This document shows positions 27,336 to 36,340 of a DNA stretch of 64,000 nt, piece by piece. Source of the DNA: Bradyrhizobium hipponense. GTDB lineage: Bacteria; Pseudomonadota; Alphaproteobacteria; Rhizobiales; Xanthobacteraceae. Both the position numbers and the translations under genes were made by a program. The notes below the pieces were generated by a model. The model did no database searches. It was given only the letters and a program-made list of their open reading frames with translations, and had not been told where the DNA came from. Numbering within the stretch: the stretch's first letter is position 1; each line of letters starts with the position of its first letter. Where the stretch lies: assembly GCF_008123965.1 (NCBI RefSeq), contig NZ_VSTH01000103.1, positions 1-64,000 on the forward strand, in the 5' to 3' direction.

Positions 27336-27968
27336 ATGCCGAAACGCAGTTATGTGAGCTCGGTCCGGGCCTCAGCGGCGGCGGAGACGCGCGAACGCAT
27401 CATCGCTGCCGGCACCAGGCTGTTGCGGAAGGACGCGGGTAGCGCGACCTTCTCCCTCGATGTGGTGGCGAAGGCGGCCGGCGTGACGCGGCTGACTGTC
27501 TACAATCAGTTCGGATCGCGGCGCGGATTGCTTGAGGCGGTGTTCGACGACATCGCACACCGAGGCGGGCTGTTCGAACTGGCCGAGGTGATGGCGATGC
27601 CTGATCCGCGCGCCGCGCTCGACCGCGTCATCGAGACCTTCTGCACCTTCTGGAGCCACGACCCCGCCGTCGGCGGGCTCAACCAGGCGATCGCAACCGA
27701 TCCCGAATTCGGCGAGGCACTGGTCGAACGCAACGAGCGGCGGCGCGAGCTGCTGATGGGGCTGGTGACGCGTATCGTGCAGAGGCGGGCGGCAAAGCCG
27801 GCCTTGCAGGATGCGGTCGATCTGATCTTCGTGCTGACGAGCTATCCGACGTTTGCTGCGCTGCGCCCGCGGCGGTCGCCGGAGGAGGTCTGCCGCTTGT
27901 TGCAGGCCGCGTGCCGCTCCGCGATCGATGCACTGAATGAGCGCGAAAACACGCAGCGCAAGACGTAA
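27336..27968 (+). CDS. TetR-family transcriptional regulator
   Basis: A 210-residue regulator. The N-terminal helix-turn-helix is complete: ETRERIIAAGTRLL, SLDVVAKAAGVTRLTVYNQF with the recognition helix, then a C-terminal ligand domain. No cysteine or metal-binding pattern marks a class. It is divergent from a small membrane-protein gene with the dyad 27293-27307 between them, so it probably represses that gene and itself. The ligand is unknown. A palindromic repeat follows its 3' end. Confidence 0.87.
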   Translation: MPKRSYVSSVRASAAAETRERIIAAGTRLLRKDAGSATFSLDVVAKAAGVTRLTVYNQFGSRRGLLEAVFDDIAHRGGLFELAEVMAMPDPRAALDRVIETFCTFWSHDPAVGGLNQAIATDPEFGEALVERNERRRELLMGLVTRIVQRRAAKPALQDAVDLIFVLTSYPTFAALRPRRSPEEVCRLLQAACRSAIDALNERENTQRKT

Positions 27969-27994
27969 ATGGCGTCGCGACCGCGACTCTTTTT

Positions 27995-28149
27995 CCTTCT
28001 CCCCTCGTGGGAGAAGGTGGCGCGAAGCGCCGGATGAGGGGTGCGTCTCTGCGCATTCGAATGAGAGTTGAGCTCGCGGCGATAACCCCTCACTCGTCTC
28101 GCCGCTCCGCGTCGAGCCACCCTCTCCCACAAGGGGGAGAGGGGAAGAA
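27995..28149. repeat. Palindromic repeat (CTTCTCCC...GGGAGAAGGTGGC type)
   Basis: Left CCTTCTCCCCTCGTGGGAGAAGG hairpin with GGCGCGAAGCGCCGGATGAGGGG, then the inverted CCCCTCACTCGTC...CACCCTCTCCCACAAGGGGGAGAGGGG at right. It is a widespread rhizobial repeat, here between the convergent TetR and DUF1330 genes. Confidence 0.72.
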
Positions 28150-28156
28150 GAGCGCG

Positions 28157-28558
28157 CTACTTCGTCCTGAACTTGCTGTATGCTTCGCTGGTCGCGATGA
28201 TGACGTGCTCGGCGCAGGCGTTGCGGCGGTGCGGGTCGGCTTCGTTTTCGTAAGCCTCTGACATCATCATGTCGAGGAAGGCCGCGACGGATGGGTAACA
28301 GACCAGCGCGACGAAATCCCATTGGTTGCCGTCATGTGTGCCAAGCGCGATCGCTTTGGCCTCGCCGGTCCACAGCAGCGTGCCGCCGCGCGCCTTGATC
28401 ATCGGCACGGTGATCGCGCTGTAGCGCAAATAGGCGTCCCATCCGGAACCGTCGCCGTCGCGCGAACGCTCGTGGAAGCGCATCAGGTTCAGCATCACGA
28501 CCGGCGCATGCCGGTCGAGCTGCTCCAGGCCCTCGATGTTCAACATATTAACCGGCAA
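28157..28558 (-). CDS. DUF1330 family protein
   Basis: A 133-residue protein of the DUF1330/dimeric alpha-beta-barrel group: PVVMLNLMRFHER near the start, AYLRYSAITVPMIKARGGTLLWTGEA in the centre and YPSVAAFLDMMMSEAYENEA near the end. The fold is usually a small homodimer; no reaction is assured. The start is the TTG at 28558, because AGGAGG lies five bases before it, while the first ATG (28546) is too distant. Confidence 0.82.
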   Translation of the reverse strand: MPVNMLNIEGLEQLDRHAPVVMLNLMRFHERSRDGDGSGWDAYLRYSAITVPMIKARGGTLLWTGEAKAIALGTHDGNQWDFVALVCYPSVAAFLDMMMSEAYENEADPHRRNACAEHVIIATSEAYSKFRTK

Positions 28559-28651
28559 TGACGCCTCCTCAGGTTATGCGTGCATTGTAGCATTGCGACC
28601 GCGTGGCTTGTGTCATCATGGCAATCCGGCGCAAGCTTGTGTCGAACGCCG

Positions 28652-29587
28652 ATGACGATTGCCTCGCCCGCGCCAACCGCCTCGAATCCGGCCAGTTGGC
28701 TCAATAACCAGCCCTATTTGTTGCTGAGCCTGAGCTCGCTGTTCTGGGCCGGCAACATCGTGCTCGCGCGCCATGTCGGCGCGCATGTGCCGCCGCTGAC
28801 CGTGACGACGATCCGCTGGTACGGCGTGTTCCTGATCCTGTTGCCGTTCGCCTGGCCGCACCTGAAGCGCGACTGGCCGAGCATACGCAAAAGCCTGCCG
28901 CTGATGCTGTTCCTGTCGCTGGTGGGCTTTGCCTTCAACAACGCGATCTCCTATTGGGCGATGCAATATACGGAAGCGCTGAACGCGCTGCTAATCCAGT
29001 CGGCCGGGCCGTTGTTCGTGGCGCTGTGGTCGCTGGCGCTGTTCGGCGTACGGCTGACGGCTGCGCAGCTCGCCGGGATCGCGATTTCGCTTGCGGGCGT
29101 GCTGATCATCATCCTGCGCGGCGATCTCGCGGCGCTCGCGAGCATCACATTCAACCGGGGCGACATCATGTTCGCTTCTTCGCTGGTGGCGTTCGGGATC
29201 TACTCCGCCTTCATCCCGCGTCGGCCGAAGATCCACCAGCTCTCCTTTCTGTCGTTCACCACCTGCTGCGGCGCAACGATGCTGCTGCCCACGGCGATCT
29301 GGGAGGCCTCGAGCGGCCGCGTCATGCAATTCGATACGGTGACGCTGGCGACGCTGGGCTACATCCTGATTTTCCCGTCGACGCTGGCCTATCTCTTCTT
29401 CAACCGCGGCGTGGCCTTGATCGGACCGAACCGGGCCGCGCCGTTCTTCCATCTGGTGCCGGTGTTCGGCTCGGCGATGGCGATCCTGCTGCTCGGCGAA
29501 AAGCTGCAGCCGTTTCACCTGATCGGCTATGCCTTGGTCCTCGCCGGCGTCGTGATCGCGTCACGGCAGGGTTCGGCAGTGAAGTAA
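28652..29587 (+). CDS. EamA-family (DMT) transporter, copy 2
   Basis: A 311-residue inner-membrane protein with ten predicted helices; NQPYLLLSLSSLFWAGNIVL at the start and FNRGVALIGPNRAAPFFHLV near the end closely follow the copy at 25279. An in-frame ATG at 28580 exists, but ATG 28652 aligns with the start of its paralogue. The two are 2.4 kb apart with unrelated genes between them. Substrate unknown; probably an exporter of small metabolites. Confidence 0.87.
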   Translation: MTIASPAPTASNPASWLNNQPYLLLSLSSLFWAGNIVLARHVGAHVPPLTVTTIRWYGVFLILLPFAWPHLKRDWPSIRKSLPLMLFLSLVGFAFNNAISYWAMQYTEALNALLIQSAGPLFVALWSLALFGVRLTAAQLAGIAISLAGVLIIILRGDLAALASITFNRGDIMFASSLVAFGIYSAFIPRRPKIHQLSFLSFTTCCGATMLLPTAIWEASSGRVMQFDTVTLATLGYILIFPSTLAYLFFNRGVALIGPNRAAPFFHLVPVFGSAMAILLLGEKLQPFHLIGYALVLAGVVIASRQGSAVK

Positions 29588-29684
29588 TTCCGCACGGCGG
29601 ACGCATTCGCCCATCTGCCATCTTTCGGTTTCGATTTGGGCCGGCTAGGTTCCCCGCCAACCAAAAACGAGGGAACGTTCCAAC

Positions 29685-30662
29685 ATGCTTTCAGCGCTGA
29701 TCCGTAACCTGTACGCCGCCGGCGCGGCCGTGCTGTGTCTCGCCGCCGCATCCACTGCCCAGGCCGACAATTATCCCAGCCGCAATATCACGCTGGTGTT
29801 GCCGTTCGCGGCCGGCAGCGGCACCGACACCACGACGCGGCTGATCTCGCATCATTTGTCGCAGGCGCTCGGCGTCGGCATCGTGATCGAGAACAAGGCG
29901 GGCGCCAACGGCATGATCGCGGCGACCTTTGTCGCGCGCGCCGCACCCGACGGCTACACGCTGCTGGTGACGACCAACACCACGCATTCGGCCAATCCCT
30001 ATCTGCTCAAGAGCCTGACCTACGATCCCGTCAAGGACTTCACCCCGATCGCGCGCACCGGCGACCTGCCGTTCATGCTGGTCGTTCATCCGGATGTGCC
30101 GGCAAAGACGGTCGGCGAGCTCATCGCCTATGGCAAGGCCAATCCGGGCAAGCTGAGCTACGCCTCGGGCTCGTCATCGGCGATCGTGTCGGGTGCGACC
30201 TTTGCGCACAATGCCGGGCTCGACCTGCTGCACGTGCCCTACAAGAGCTCGCCGCCGGCACTCAACGACGTCATGGGCGGCCGCGTCTCGATGATGTTCG
30301 TCGACATCCTGACCGGCCTGCCGCACGTCAAAGGCAACGCGCTGCGCGCGCTCGCGGTGACCACAAAGGACCGCTCGCCGCTGGTGCCGAACCTGCCCTC
30401 GATGCAGGAGGCCGGCGTGCCGGACTTCGACATTTCGTCATGGCAGGGCTATTTCGGCCCCGCAGGCGTGCCGAAGGAGATCGTGACGCGGCTCAACGCT
30501 GAGATCAGGAAGATCGTCGAGAAGCCGGAGATCAAGGCCCAGCTCGCGACGCTCGGCATGGACGCCTTCTCCGGCACGCCGGAGCAGCTCGGCACGTTCG
30601 TGGGTGAGCAGCTCGTGCTGTGGGAGAAGCTGATCACGAATGCGAAGATCGAGAAGCAGTAG
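29685..30662 (+). CDS. Bug-family tripartite tricarboxylate transporter substrate-binding protein
   Basis: A 325-residue periplasmic protein with a signal peptide (LCLAAASTAQA-DN) and the TctC/Bug signature: YPSRNITLVLPFAAGSGTDT near the start, VIENKAGANGMIAA, YGKANPGKLSYASG and YKSSPPALNDVMGGRV. Bug proteins bind carboxylates or amides; the usual membrane partners TctA/TctB are absent here, as for most Bug genes. Ligand unknown. It lies convergent to the chemoreceptor gene across a palindromic repeat. Confidence 0.9.
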   Translation: MLSALIRNLYAAGAAVLCLAAASTAQADNYPSRNITLVLPFAAGSGTDTTTRLISHHLSQALGVGIVIENKAGANGMIAATFVARAAPDGYTLLVTTNTTHSANPYLLKSLTYDPVKDFTPIARTGDLPFMLVVHPDVPAKTVGELIAYGKANPGKLSYASGSSSAIVSGATFAHNAGLDLLHVPYKSSPPALNDVMGGRVSMMFVDILTGLPHVKGNALRALAVTTKDRSPLVPNLPSMQEAGVPDFDISSWQGYFGPAGVPKEIVTRLNAEIRKIVEKPEIKAQLATLGMDAFSGTPEQLGTFVGEQLVLWEKLITNAKIEKQ

Positions 30663-30681
30663 CGCTGCTCCGCTCGGATGC

Positions 30682-30784
30682 TGTCATCCTCCGCGAAGGC
30701 GGAGGATCCAGTATTCCGAGACGGTAGTGATTGACCCGATGGGTCGCGGGGTACTGGATGCCCCGCCTTCGCGGGGCATGACAG
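30682..30784. repeat. Palindromic repeat (TGTCATCCTCCGCGAAGGCGGAGG type)
   Basis: CTGTCATCCTCCGC-GAA-GGCGGAGGATCCAGTA at left and GTACTGGATGCCCCGC-CTTC-GCGGGGCATGACAG at right, each a hairpin and together an inverted repeat. It lies between convergent genes and can serve as a two-way terminator. Confidence 0.75.
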
Positions 30785-30791
30785 TTACGGC

Positions 30792-32477
30792 CTACGCCGC
30801 GCGCACCTTGGCGAGGAAGCCGTCGACGGCGCCGCGCAACGCGCCGGACTGGTTGTCCAGTTCGCGGGCGTTGGAGAGCACGTCGGAGGCGGCTGCGCCC
30901 GTCGCTTCCGCGGCCGAGGCGACGCTGCCGATATTGGTGTTGATCTCGTTCGAGCCGGCCGCCACCGACTGGATGTTGCGCGCGATCTCGCGGGTCGCTT
31001 CGCCCTGCTGCTCGATGGACGACGAAATCCCGGCGGTGATCTCGCTCATCTCGGCAATGGTCTGGGTGATGCCGCCAATCGCCGCGACCGCATCGCTGGT
31101 CGAGGTCTGCATCGCCGCGACCTGGGCGGAGATTTCCTCGGTGGCCTTGGCTGTCTGGTTGGCGAGCGCCTTGACCTCGGAGGCAACGACAGCGAAGCCG
31201 CGGCCGGATTCACCGGCCCGCGCCGCCTCGATGGTGGCATTGAGCGCGAGCAGATTGGTCTGCGCCGCGATCGAATGAATGAGCTTGACAACCTCGCCGA
31301 TCTTCTCGGCGCCGGTGGAGAGCTCCTGCACTGTGGCGTTGGTGCGCTCGGCATCGCTGACAGCCCTGCTCGCCACCTCGGTCGAGCGCGTCACCTGGCG
31401 GGAGATTTCCGCAACCGAGCTCGACAGCTCTTCGGCGGCGGCCGCGACCGTGCCGACATTGCCGGACGCCTTCTGCGAGGCCGCGCCGACGGTCGCCGCC
31501 CGCGACGAGGCGTCGCTGGCGGTCGCTGTCATCGACTGCGCCGTGGTCTGCATGCCGGCCGCGGCCGAGGAGACCGAGCGGACGATGCCGTTGACGCTGC
31601 GTTCGAAGTCGCTGGCGATGCCTTCCATCGCACTGCGGCGTTCCGCCGCGGCGCGTTCCTTGGCGGCCGCGTCGGTCTGCTCGAGGTCGCGAATGCGGAT
31701 CGCGTTGTCCTTGAAGATCTGGACTGTCGAAGCCATCGCGCCGATTTCGTCGCCGCGACCGACGCCGGGAATGTCGCCTTCGAGCTTGCCGTCGGCGAGC
31801 TCCTTCATGCGGGTACCGAGCAGCCCGAGCGGACGGCTGATGCTGCGGCCGAGCAACCAGGCGACGCTGCCGGCGACGATGACGATGCCAAGCATCGCAA
31901 GACCGAGCAGCCAGTACACCGGGCCCATCTTGGCGTCGATGTCATCGAGGTAAGCGCCGGTGCCGAGATACATGTCGAAGCCGGGGACCGCGACGGCGTA
32001 GCCGAGCTTGCGGATCGGCGTTTGCTGGCCGGGCTTCATGTATTCGTAGTGCAGCAGGATCTCGCCGTTGGCCTTGACCCCATCCATGATTTCCTTGGAG
32101 AGCCTGCGGCCGTTGGTCACGACTTCCATGCGGTTCGCGCCGATCTGCTTGGGATCGGGAGCGAGCTGCGTGATGCCGTCATAGGACGTGCCGAACAGAT
32201 AGCCCGCACCGTTGTCATACGTCATTGCATTGCCGTAGCGGCGAAGCTCGGCCATTGCCGCATCCTTCGTCATCTCGCCGGCGTCGATGCGCTTCTTGAG
32301 CGCAGCGGCGTAGTTGCGCCCCAACTCCACGATCGCCTTGGCCTGATCGATGCGCGCGTTCACCATCTCCTGCTTCATCAGATAGCCGGCAAGAACCCCG
32401 GAAATGCACAGGCCGAACAAGGTCACGCCGACAAGAATGCCGAGCTTGGCGGCGATCTTCAGATTGCTCAATTTCAC
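30792..32477 (-). CDS. Methyl-accepting chemotaxis protein with Cache sensor
   Basis: A 561-residue chemoreceptor. TM1 is at residues ~8-28, a single Cache_2-type periplasmic domain at ~30-180 (DNGAGYLFGTSYDGITQL, GAYLDDIDAKMGP), TM2 at ~188-212, then HAMP and a full signalling domain with the conserved tip SIAAQTNLLALNATIEAARA. The frame is open far upstream; the GTG at 32477 follows GGAG and starts VKLSNLKIAAKLG, the natural N terminus, so it is chosen over upstream ATGs. Ligands for such Cache domains include organic acids. Confidence 0.87.
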   Translation of the reverse strand: MKLSNLKIAAKLGILVGVTLFGLCISGVLAGYLMKQEMVNARIDQAKAIVELGRNYAAALKKRIDAGEMTKDAAMAELRRYGNAMTYDNGAGYLFGTSYDGITQLAPDPKQIGANRMEVVTNGRRLSKEIMDGVKANGEILLHYEYMKPGQQTPIRKLGYAVAVPGFDMYLGTGAYLDDIDAKMGPVYWLLGLAMLGIVIVAGSVAWLLGRSISRPLGLLGTRMKELADGKLEGDIPGVGRGDEIGAMASTVQIFKDNAIRIRDLEQTDAAAKERAAAERRSAMEGIASDFERSVNGIVRSVSSAAAGMQTTAQSMTATASDASSRAATVGAASQKASGNVGTVAAAAEELSSSVAEISRQVTRSTEVASRAVSDAERTNATVQELSTGAEKIGEVVKLIHSIAAQTNLLALNATIEAARAGESGRGFAVVASEVKALANQTAKATEEISAQVAAMQTSTSDAVAAIGGITQTIAEMSEITAGISSSIEQQGEATREIARNIQSVAAGSNEINTNIGSVASAAEATGAAASDVLSNARELDNQSGALRGAVDGFLAKVRAA

Positions 32478-32740
32478 GGGGATGGCTCCGGCAACAAAGG
32501 GATACGGGCGCGCGAGAGAATCGATCGAAATCAAATCAACCTTTAGTGGGTCACCCCTTAGCAACGTGTTACGACGACTCCGTAGAAGGCCGGATCGGAG
32601 GCGGGAAAACCGGAAAGATACATCACCTCGCACAACCGTTAGCTGTACGCGGCCGCGCGGATTTCGCGTAAAAGAGGCAAAGGCTCGCCGCAGGTGCGGG
32701 TCACAGAACAAGAACCGACAAACCAAATCGGGAGCAGAAC

Positions 32741-33784
32741 ATGCCGAAATACAGGGTGGTGACGCCGAAGGGCGCGAGCTTCACGGTCGCAGGCAGCGAT
32801 TATTCCTACGAGCGCGAGGCGCTCGATCCGATCGATGCCGAGATCGTCGAGGCACCGGCGAGCGAGGCCGAGTTCATCGCCGCCGCGAAGACCGCCGACG
32901 CCATCTACGCCAAGGCCATCCCGATCACCAAGTCGATCATCGACGCGCTGGAGAACTGCAAGGTCATCACGCTCGGTTCGGTCGGCGTCGACAGCGTCGA
33001 CATCAAGGCAGCCACTGCGCGCGGCATTCCCGTCACCAATATTCCGGATACGTTCATCGAGGAGGTCGCCGACCACGCCATGATGCTGCTGCTCGCCGGC
33101 TTCCGCCGCCTGGTCGAGCAGGACCGCATGGTGCGCAGCGGCCGCTGGGCCGAGGGCCGGCCAGCGCTGTTGAAGGTCCCGCGGCTGATGGGCCAGACGC
33201 TCGGCTTCGTCTCGTTCGGCCGTGTCGCGCGTGCGGTCGCGAAACGCGCCGCCCCGTTCGGCCTGCGCATGATGGCCTATGATCCCTTCATCCAGGAGAC
33301 GCTGATGACCGACCACGGCGTCATCCCGGCGACGCTGAACGAGGTGCTGTCGCAATCCGATTTCGTCTCGATGCATGCCCCTGCCCGGCCCGAGGTGCAT
33401 CACATGCTGACCGAGAAGCACTTTCGGCAGATGAAGAAGGGCTCGATCTTCATCAATACCGGCCGCGGTGCCACGGTGGACGAGGACAGCCTGATCAAGG
33501 CGCTGCAGGAAGGTTGGATCGCACACGCTGCCCTCGACGTGCTGGAAAAGGAACCGCCGTCGCACAACAACCCCCTGCTCGGCATGGAGAACGTGACCCT
33601 GACCGCCCATGTCGCGTCCGCCTCGGCACGGTTCGACGAGGCGCGCAAGCGCCGCGTGGGCTACGAATTGTCACTGGTGCTTCAGGGCATGTGGCCGGTA
33701 AGCTGCGTCAACCCGTCGGTGCTGCAGAGCACCGCGCTCCGCCGCTGGCAGCCCGTCAGCATGGATCGCGGGCCGAACAGCTAG
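32741..33784 (+). CDS. NAD-dependent D-2-hydroxyacid dehydrogenase
   Basis: A 347-residue enzyme with the split catalytic domain and central Rossmann fold of the 2-hydroxyacid dehydrogenase family. The nucleotide-binding loop is LGFVSFGRVARAVAKR. Arg in TGRGATVDEDSL, Glu in LDVLEKEPP, and His in LTAHVASASARF correspond to the R-E-H catalytic triad (TPH is TAH here). It should interconvert a 2-keto and a D-2-hydroxy acid. It lies 86 bases upstream of a sugar-type ABC importer and may handle its substrate; the rest of the operon suggests sugar-acid use. Confidence 0.88.
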   Translation: MPKYRVVTPKGASFTVAGSDYSYEREALDPIDAEIVEAPASEAEFIAAAKTADAIYAKAIPITKSIIDALENCKVITLGSVGVDSVDIKAATARGIPVTNIPDTFIEEVADHAMMLLLAGFRRLVEQDRMVRSGRWAEGRPALLKVPRLMGQTLGFVSFGRVARAVAKRAAPFGLRMMAYDPFIQETLMTDHGVIPATLNEVLSQSDFVSMHAPARPEVHHMLTEKHFRQMKKGSIFINTGRGATVDEDSLIKALQEGWIAHAALDVLEKEPPSHNNPLLGMENVTLTAHVASASARFDEARKRRVGYELSLVLQGMWPVSCVNPSVLQSTALRRWQPVSMDRGPNS

Positions 33785-33869
33785 GCGGCGGCGCAGAACG
33801 CGCCGCAAAACGGAACGACCCTTCATCGGCGATCAACGCCGGGAGGGGAGACATCACAGGGAGGAACTG

Positions 33870-35213
33870 ATGAGGAACGACATCACACGTCGTGATGCCT
33901 TGGCGCTGGGCCTGTCCGCTGCGGCAATCGCGGCAACCGGTACACCGGCGAATGCCCAATCCGCGATCAAGGCCGCGGATGTCCCCGCGCCGAAACTGCC
34001 GATCGAAAAGGGCGCAACCCTGCGCATGCTGCGGCCGGTCCGTTTCGTCCAGGCCGACGAAGACGTGTTCCGCGCCAACGCGGCCAAGTTCACCAAGGAG
34101 ACCGGGGTCGAGGTCAAGGTCGACTTCGTCGGCTGGGAGGACATCAACCAGCAGACCGCGGTGACCGCCAATTCCGGCGCCGGCCCCGACATCATCATCG
34201 GCTTCTCCGATGCACCGCATATCTATATCGACAAGCTGATCGAGCTGACCGACGTCGCCGACTATCTCGGCAAGCGTTATGGCGGCTGGCTGCCGCTGGC
34301 GCAACGCTACGGCAAGAGGAATAAGAGCGACGCCTGGATCGGACTGCCGTTCGGCGCGACCGCGGGTCCGCTGATCTACCGCAAATCGATCCTGCAATCG
34401 GTCGGCTTCGACAAGGTGCCGGAAGACCATGCCGGCATCGTCGACCTGTGCCAGAAGCTCCACAAGGCCGGCAAGCCGGCGGGCTTCGCGCTCGGCAATG
34501 CCAAGGGCGACGGCAACGGTTTCGCCAACTGGGCGCTGTGGTCGCACAACGCCTCCCTGCTCGATGAGGAGGGCAACATCACCATCAACAGCAAGGAGAC
34601 CATTGCCGCGCTAAACTGGGTCAAGCAGCTCTACCCGACCTTCATCGCCGGCACGACGTCGTGGAACGACGTCAGCAACAATCGCGCCTACTCTTCGCAG
34701 GAGATCGCGCTGACCGCCAACGGCGTCTCGCTGTACTTCTCGCTGAAGAACGATCCGGCGACCAAGGCGATCGCCGACGACAGCGAGCATCAGCTGCTGC
34801 CAAAGGGCGTGGCCAAGATCTCTCCGATGGCAGGACTGACGCTGAACGCCATGGCGTTCAAGCATAGCCAGTACCCCAACGCCGCAAAGGCCTTCCTGCT
34901 CTACATGCTGGAGAAGGACCAATACGAGCCGTGGCTCAACGCCAACTCCGGCTACTGGGCCCAGCCGCTGGCCGCCTATGCAGAGGCCGCGGTGTGGTCG
35001 CAGGATCCCAAGGTGAAGCTGTTCAAGGACACGATGAACAGCACCTATTATGACGGCTACAAGGGTCCGATCTCGACGGCCACCGGTGCCGTCAGCGCCG
35101 ACTACGTGCTGATTCAGATGTGCGCATCGGTCGCGACCGGCGCAGCCACACCGGAGGCCGCGGCCGCGGAAGCCGAGCAACGCTGCAAGCGGTATTTTAG
35201 GCGGCAGAAGTAA
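33870..35213 (+). CDS. Sugar-type ABC transporter substrate-binding protein
   Basis: A 447-residue extracellular solute-binding protein of family 1. The N terminus DITRRDALALGLSAAAIAATG is a Tat-type leader cleaved near ANA-QS. The mature protein has the typical FTKETGVEVKVDFVGWED, GPDIIIGFSDAP, WIGLPFGATAGPLIYRK and AKAFLLYMLEKDQYEPWL segments. AGGGAGG precedes the start. It belongs with the permeases at 35384 and 36333. The substrate is probably a sugar, polyol or sugar acid. Confidence 0.9.
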   Translation: MRNDITRRDALALGLSAAAIAATGTPANAQSAIKAADVPAPKLPIEKGATLRMLRPVRFVQADEDVFRANAAKFTKETGVEVKVDFVGWEDINQQTAVTANSGAGPDIIIGFSDAPHIYIDKLIELTDVADYLGKRYGGWLPLAQRYGKRNKSDAWIGLPFGATAGPLIYRKSILQSVGFDKVPEDHAGIVDLCQKLHKAGKPAGFALGNAKGDGNGFANWALWSHNASLLDEEGNITINSKETIAALNWVKQLYPTFIAGTTSWNDVSNNRAYSSQEIALTANGVSLYFSLKNDPATKAIADDSEHQLLPKGVAKISPMAGLTLNAMAFKHSQYPNAAKAFLLYMLEKDQYEPWLNANSGYWAQPLAAYAEAAVWSQDPKVKLFKDTMNSTYYDGYKGPISTATGAVSADYVLIQMCASVATGAATPEAAAAEAEQRCKRYFRRQK

Positions 35214-35232
35214 CGCCCTACGACAAAGCGAC

Positions 35233-35350
35233 CGTCATTGCGAGGAGCCCTTGCGACGAAGCAATCCAGACTTTCACCGCAGAGACAGACTGGATTGCTC
35301 CCGCCTTCGCCAAGGCTTCGGCGGGCAAGTCGCTTCGCTCGCAATGACGG
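35233..35350. repeat. Palindromic repeat (CGTCATTGCGAG type) inside ABC operon
   Basis: CGTCATTGCGAGGAGC...GCAATCCAGA at left and TGGATTGC...CTCGCAATGACGG at right form an inverted repeat. The same family occurs at 38730-38810 and 56260-56346. Unlike the others it lies between genes of one apparent operon (binding protein and first permease), where it could lower downstream expression. Confidence 0.72.
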
Positions 35351-35383
35351 TGTGGTGACCTTGATAGACAGGACAACAAGCTG

Positions 35384-36340
35384 ATGTCCGTGACTGCACT
35401 TTCTTCTCCCAGCCTGGCGCGACGGCAGCCGAGCTGGCTCGTGAGGTTATTCGACTACAAGCCGTTCCTGGTCGTGATGTGCCTTGCACCCGCGATCGGC
35501 CTGCTCGCGGTCTTCCTCACCTATCCGCTCGGCCTCGGCATCTGGCTCGCTTTCACCGACACCACGATCGGCCGGCGCGGCGTCTTCGTCGGCTTCGAGA
35601 ATTTCCAGTATCTGCTCACCGATCCCCTGTGGTGGAACGCAGTGTTCTACAGCGTGGTCTACACGGGAATCGCGACGTTCGGAAAGTTCGCGCTCGGCTT
35701 CTGGCTCGCGCTCCTGCTCAACAACCATTTTCCGTTCAAGAGCCTGCTGCGTGCGATCATCCTGCTGCCCTGGATCGTCCCGACGGTGCTCTCGGCGCTG
35801 GCATTCTGGTGGATCTACGATCCGCAGTTCTCGATCATCTCCTATCTGCTGGTCGACGTGCTGCATTGGCGCTCGAGCAACGTCGACTTCCTCGGTTCGC
35901 CCTGGCCGGCGCGCTTCTCGCTGATCGCCGCCAACATCTGGCGCGGCATCCCCTTCGTCGCGATCTCACTGCTCGCCGGCCTGCAGACCATCTCGCCCTC
36001 GCTCTACGAGGCGGCGATGCTCGACGGCGCCAGCGCCTGGCAGCGCTTCCGCTACATCACCTTCCCGATGATGATGCCGATCCTCGCCATCGTCATGACC
36101 TTCTCGATCATCTTCACCTTCACCGACTTCCAGCTCGTCTACGCCATCACCCGTGGCGGCCCCGGCAACTCGACCCATCTGCTGGCAACGCTGGCCTTCC
36201 AGCGCGGCATTGCCGGCGGCGAGCTCGGCGAAGGTGCCGCGATCGCGGTGTCGATGATCCCGTTCCTGGTGTTCGCGACGCTGTTCTCTTATTTCGGCCT
36301 GGCACGCCGCAAATGGCAGCAGGGAGAGGCCAATGACTGA
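35384..36340 (+). CDS. Sugar ABC transporter permease (MalF-like)
   Basis: A 318-residue inner-membrane permease with six predicted helices and the binding-protein-dependent permease EAA loop (YEAAMLDGASAWQRFRYITFPMMM). The N-terminal part PAIGLLAVFLTYPLGLGIWLAFTD is typical of UgpA/MalF relatives. Its stop overlaps the start of the next permease by eight bases, so the two are coupled. It should form a heterodimeric channel with that protein. Confidence 0.92.
   Translation: MSVTALSSPSLARRQPSWLVRLFDYKPFLVVMCLAPAIGLLAVFLTYPLGLGIWLAFTDTTIGRRGVFVGFENFQYLLTDPLWWNAVFYSVVYTGIATFGKFALGFWLALLLNNHFPFKSLLRAIILLPWIVPTVLSALAFWWIYDPQFSIISYLLVDVLHWRSSNVDFLGSPWPARFSLIAANIWRGIPFVAISLLAGLQTISPSLYEAAMLDGASAWQRFRYITFPMMMPILAIVMTFSIIFTFTDFQLVYAITRGGPGNSTHLLATLAFQRGIAGGELGEGAAIAVSMIPFLVFATLFSYFGLARRKWQQGEAND

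Noticed and set aside
35233..35350. Transposon terminal repeats or insertion sequence
   Set aside because: Inverted repeats are present but there is no transposase gene between or near them; they are short dispersed palindromes.
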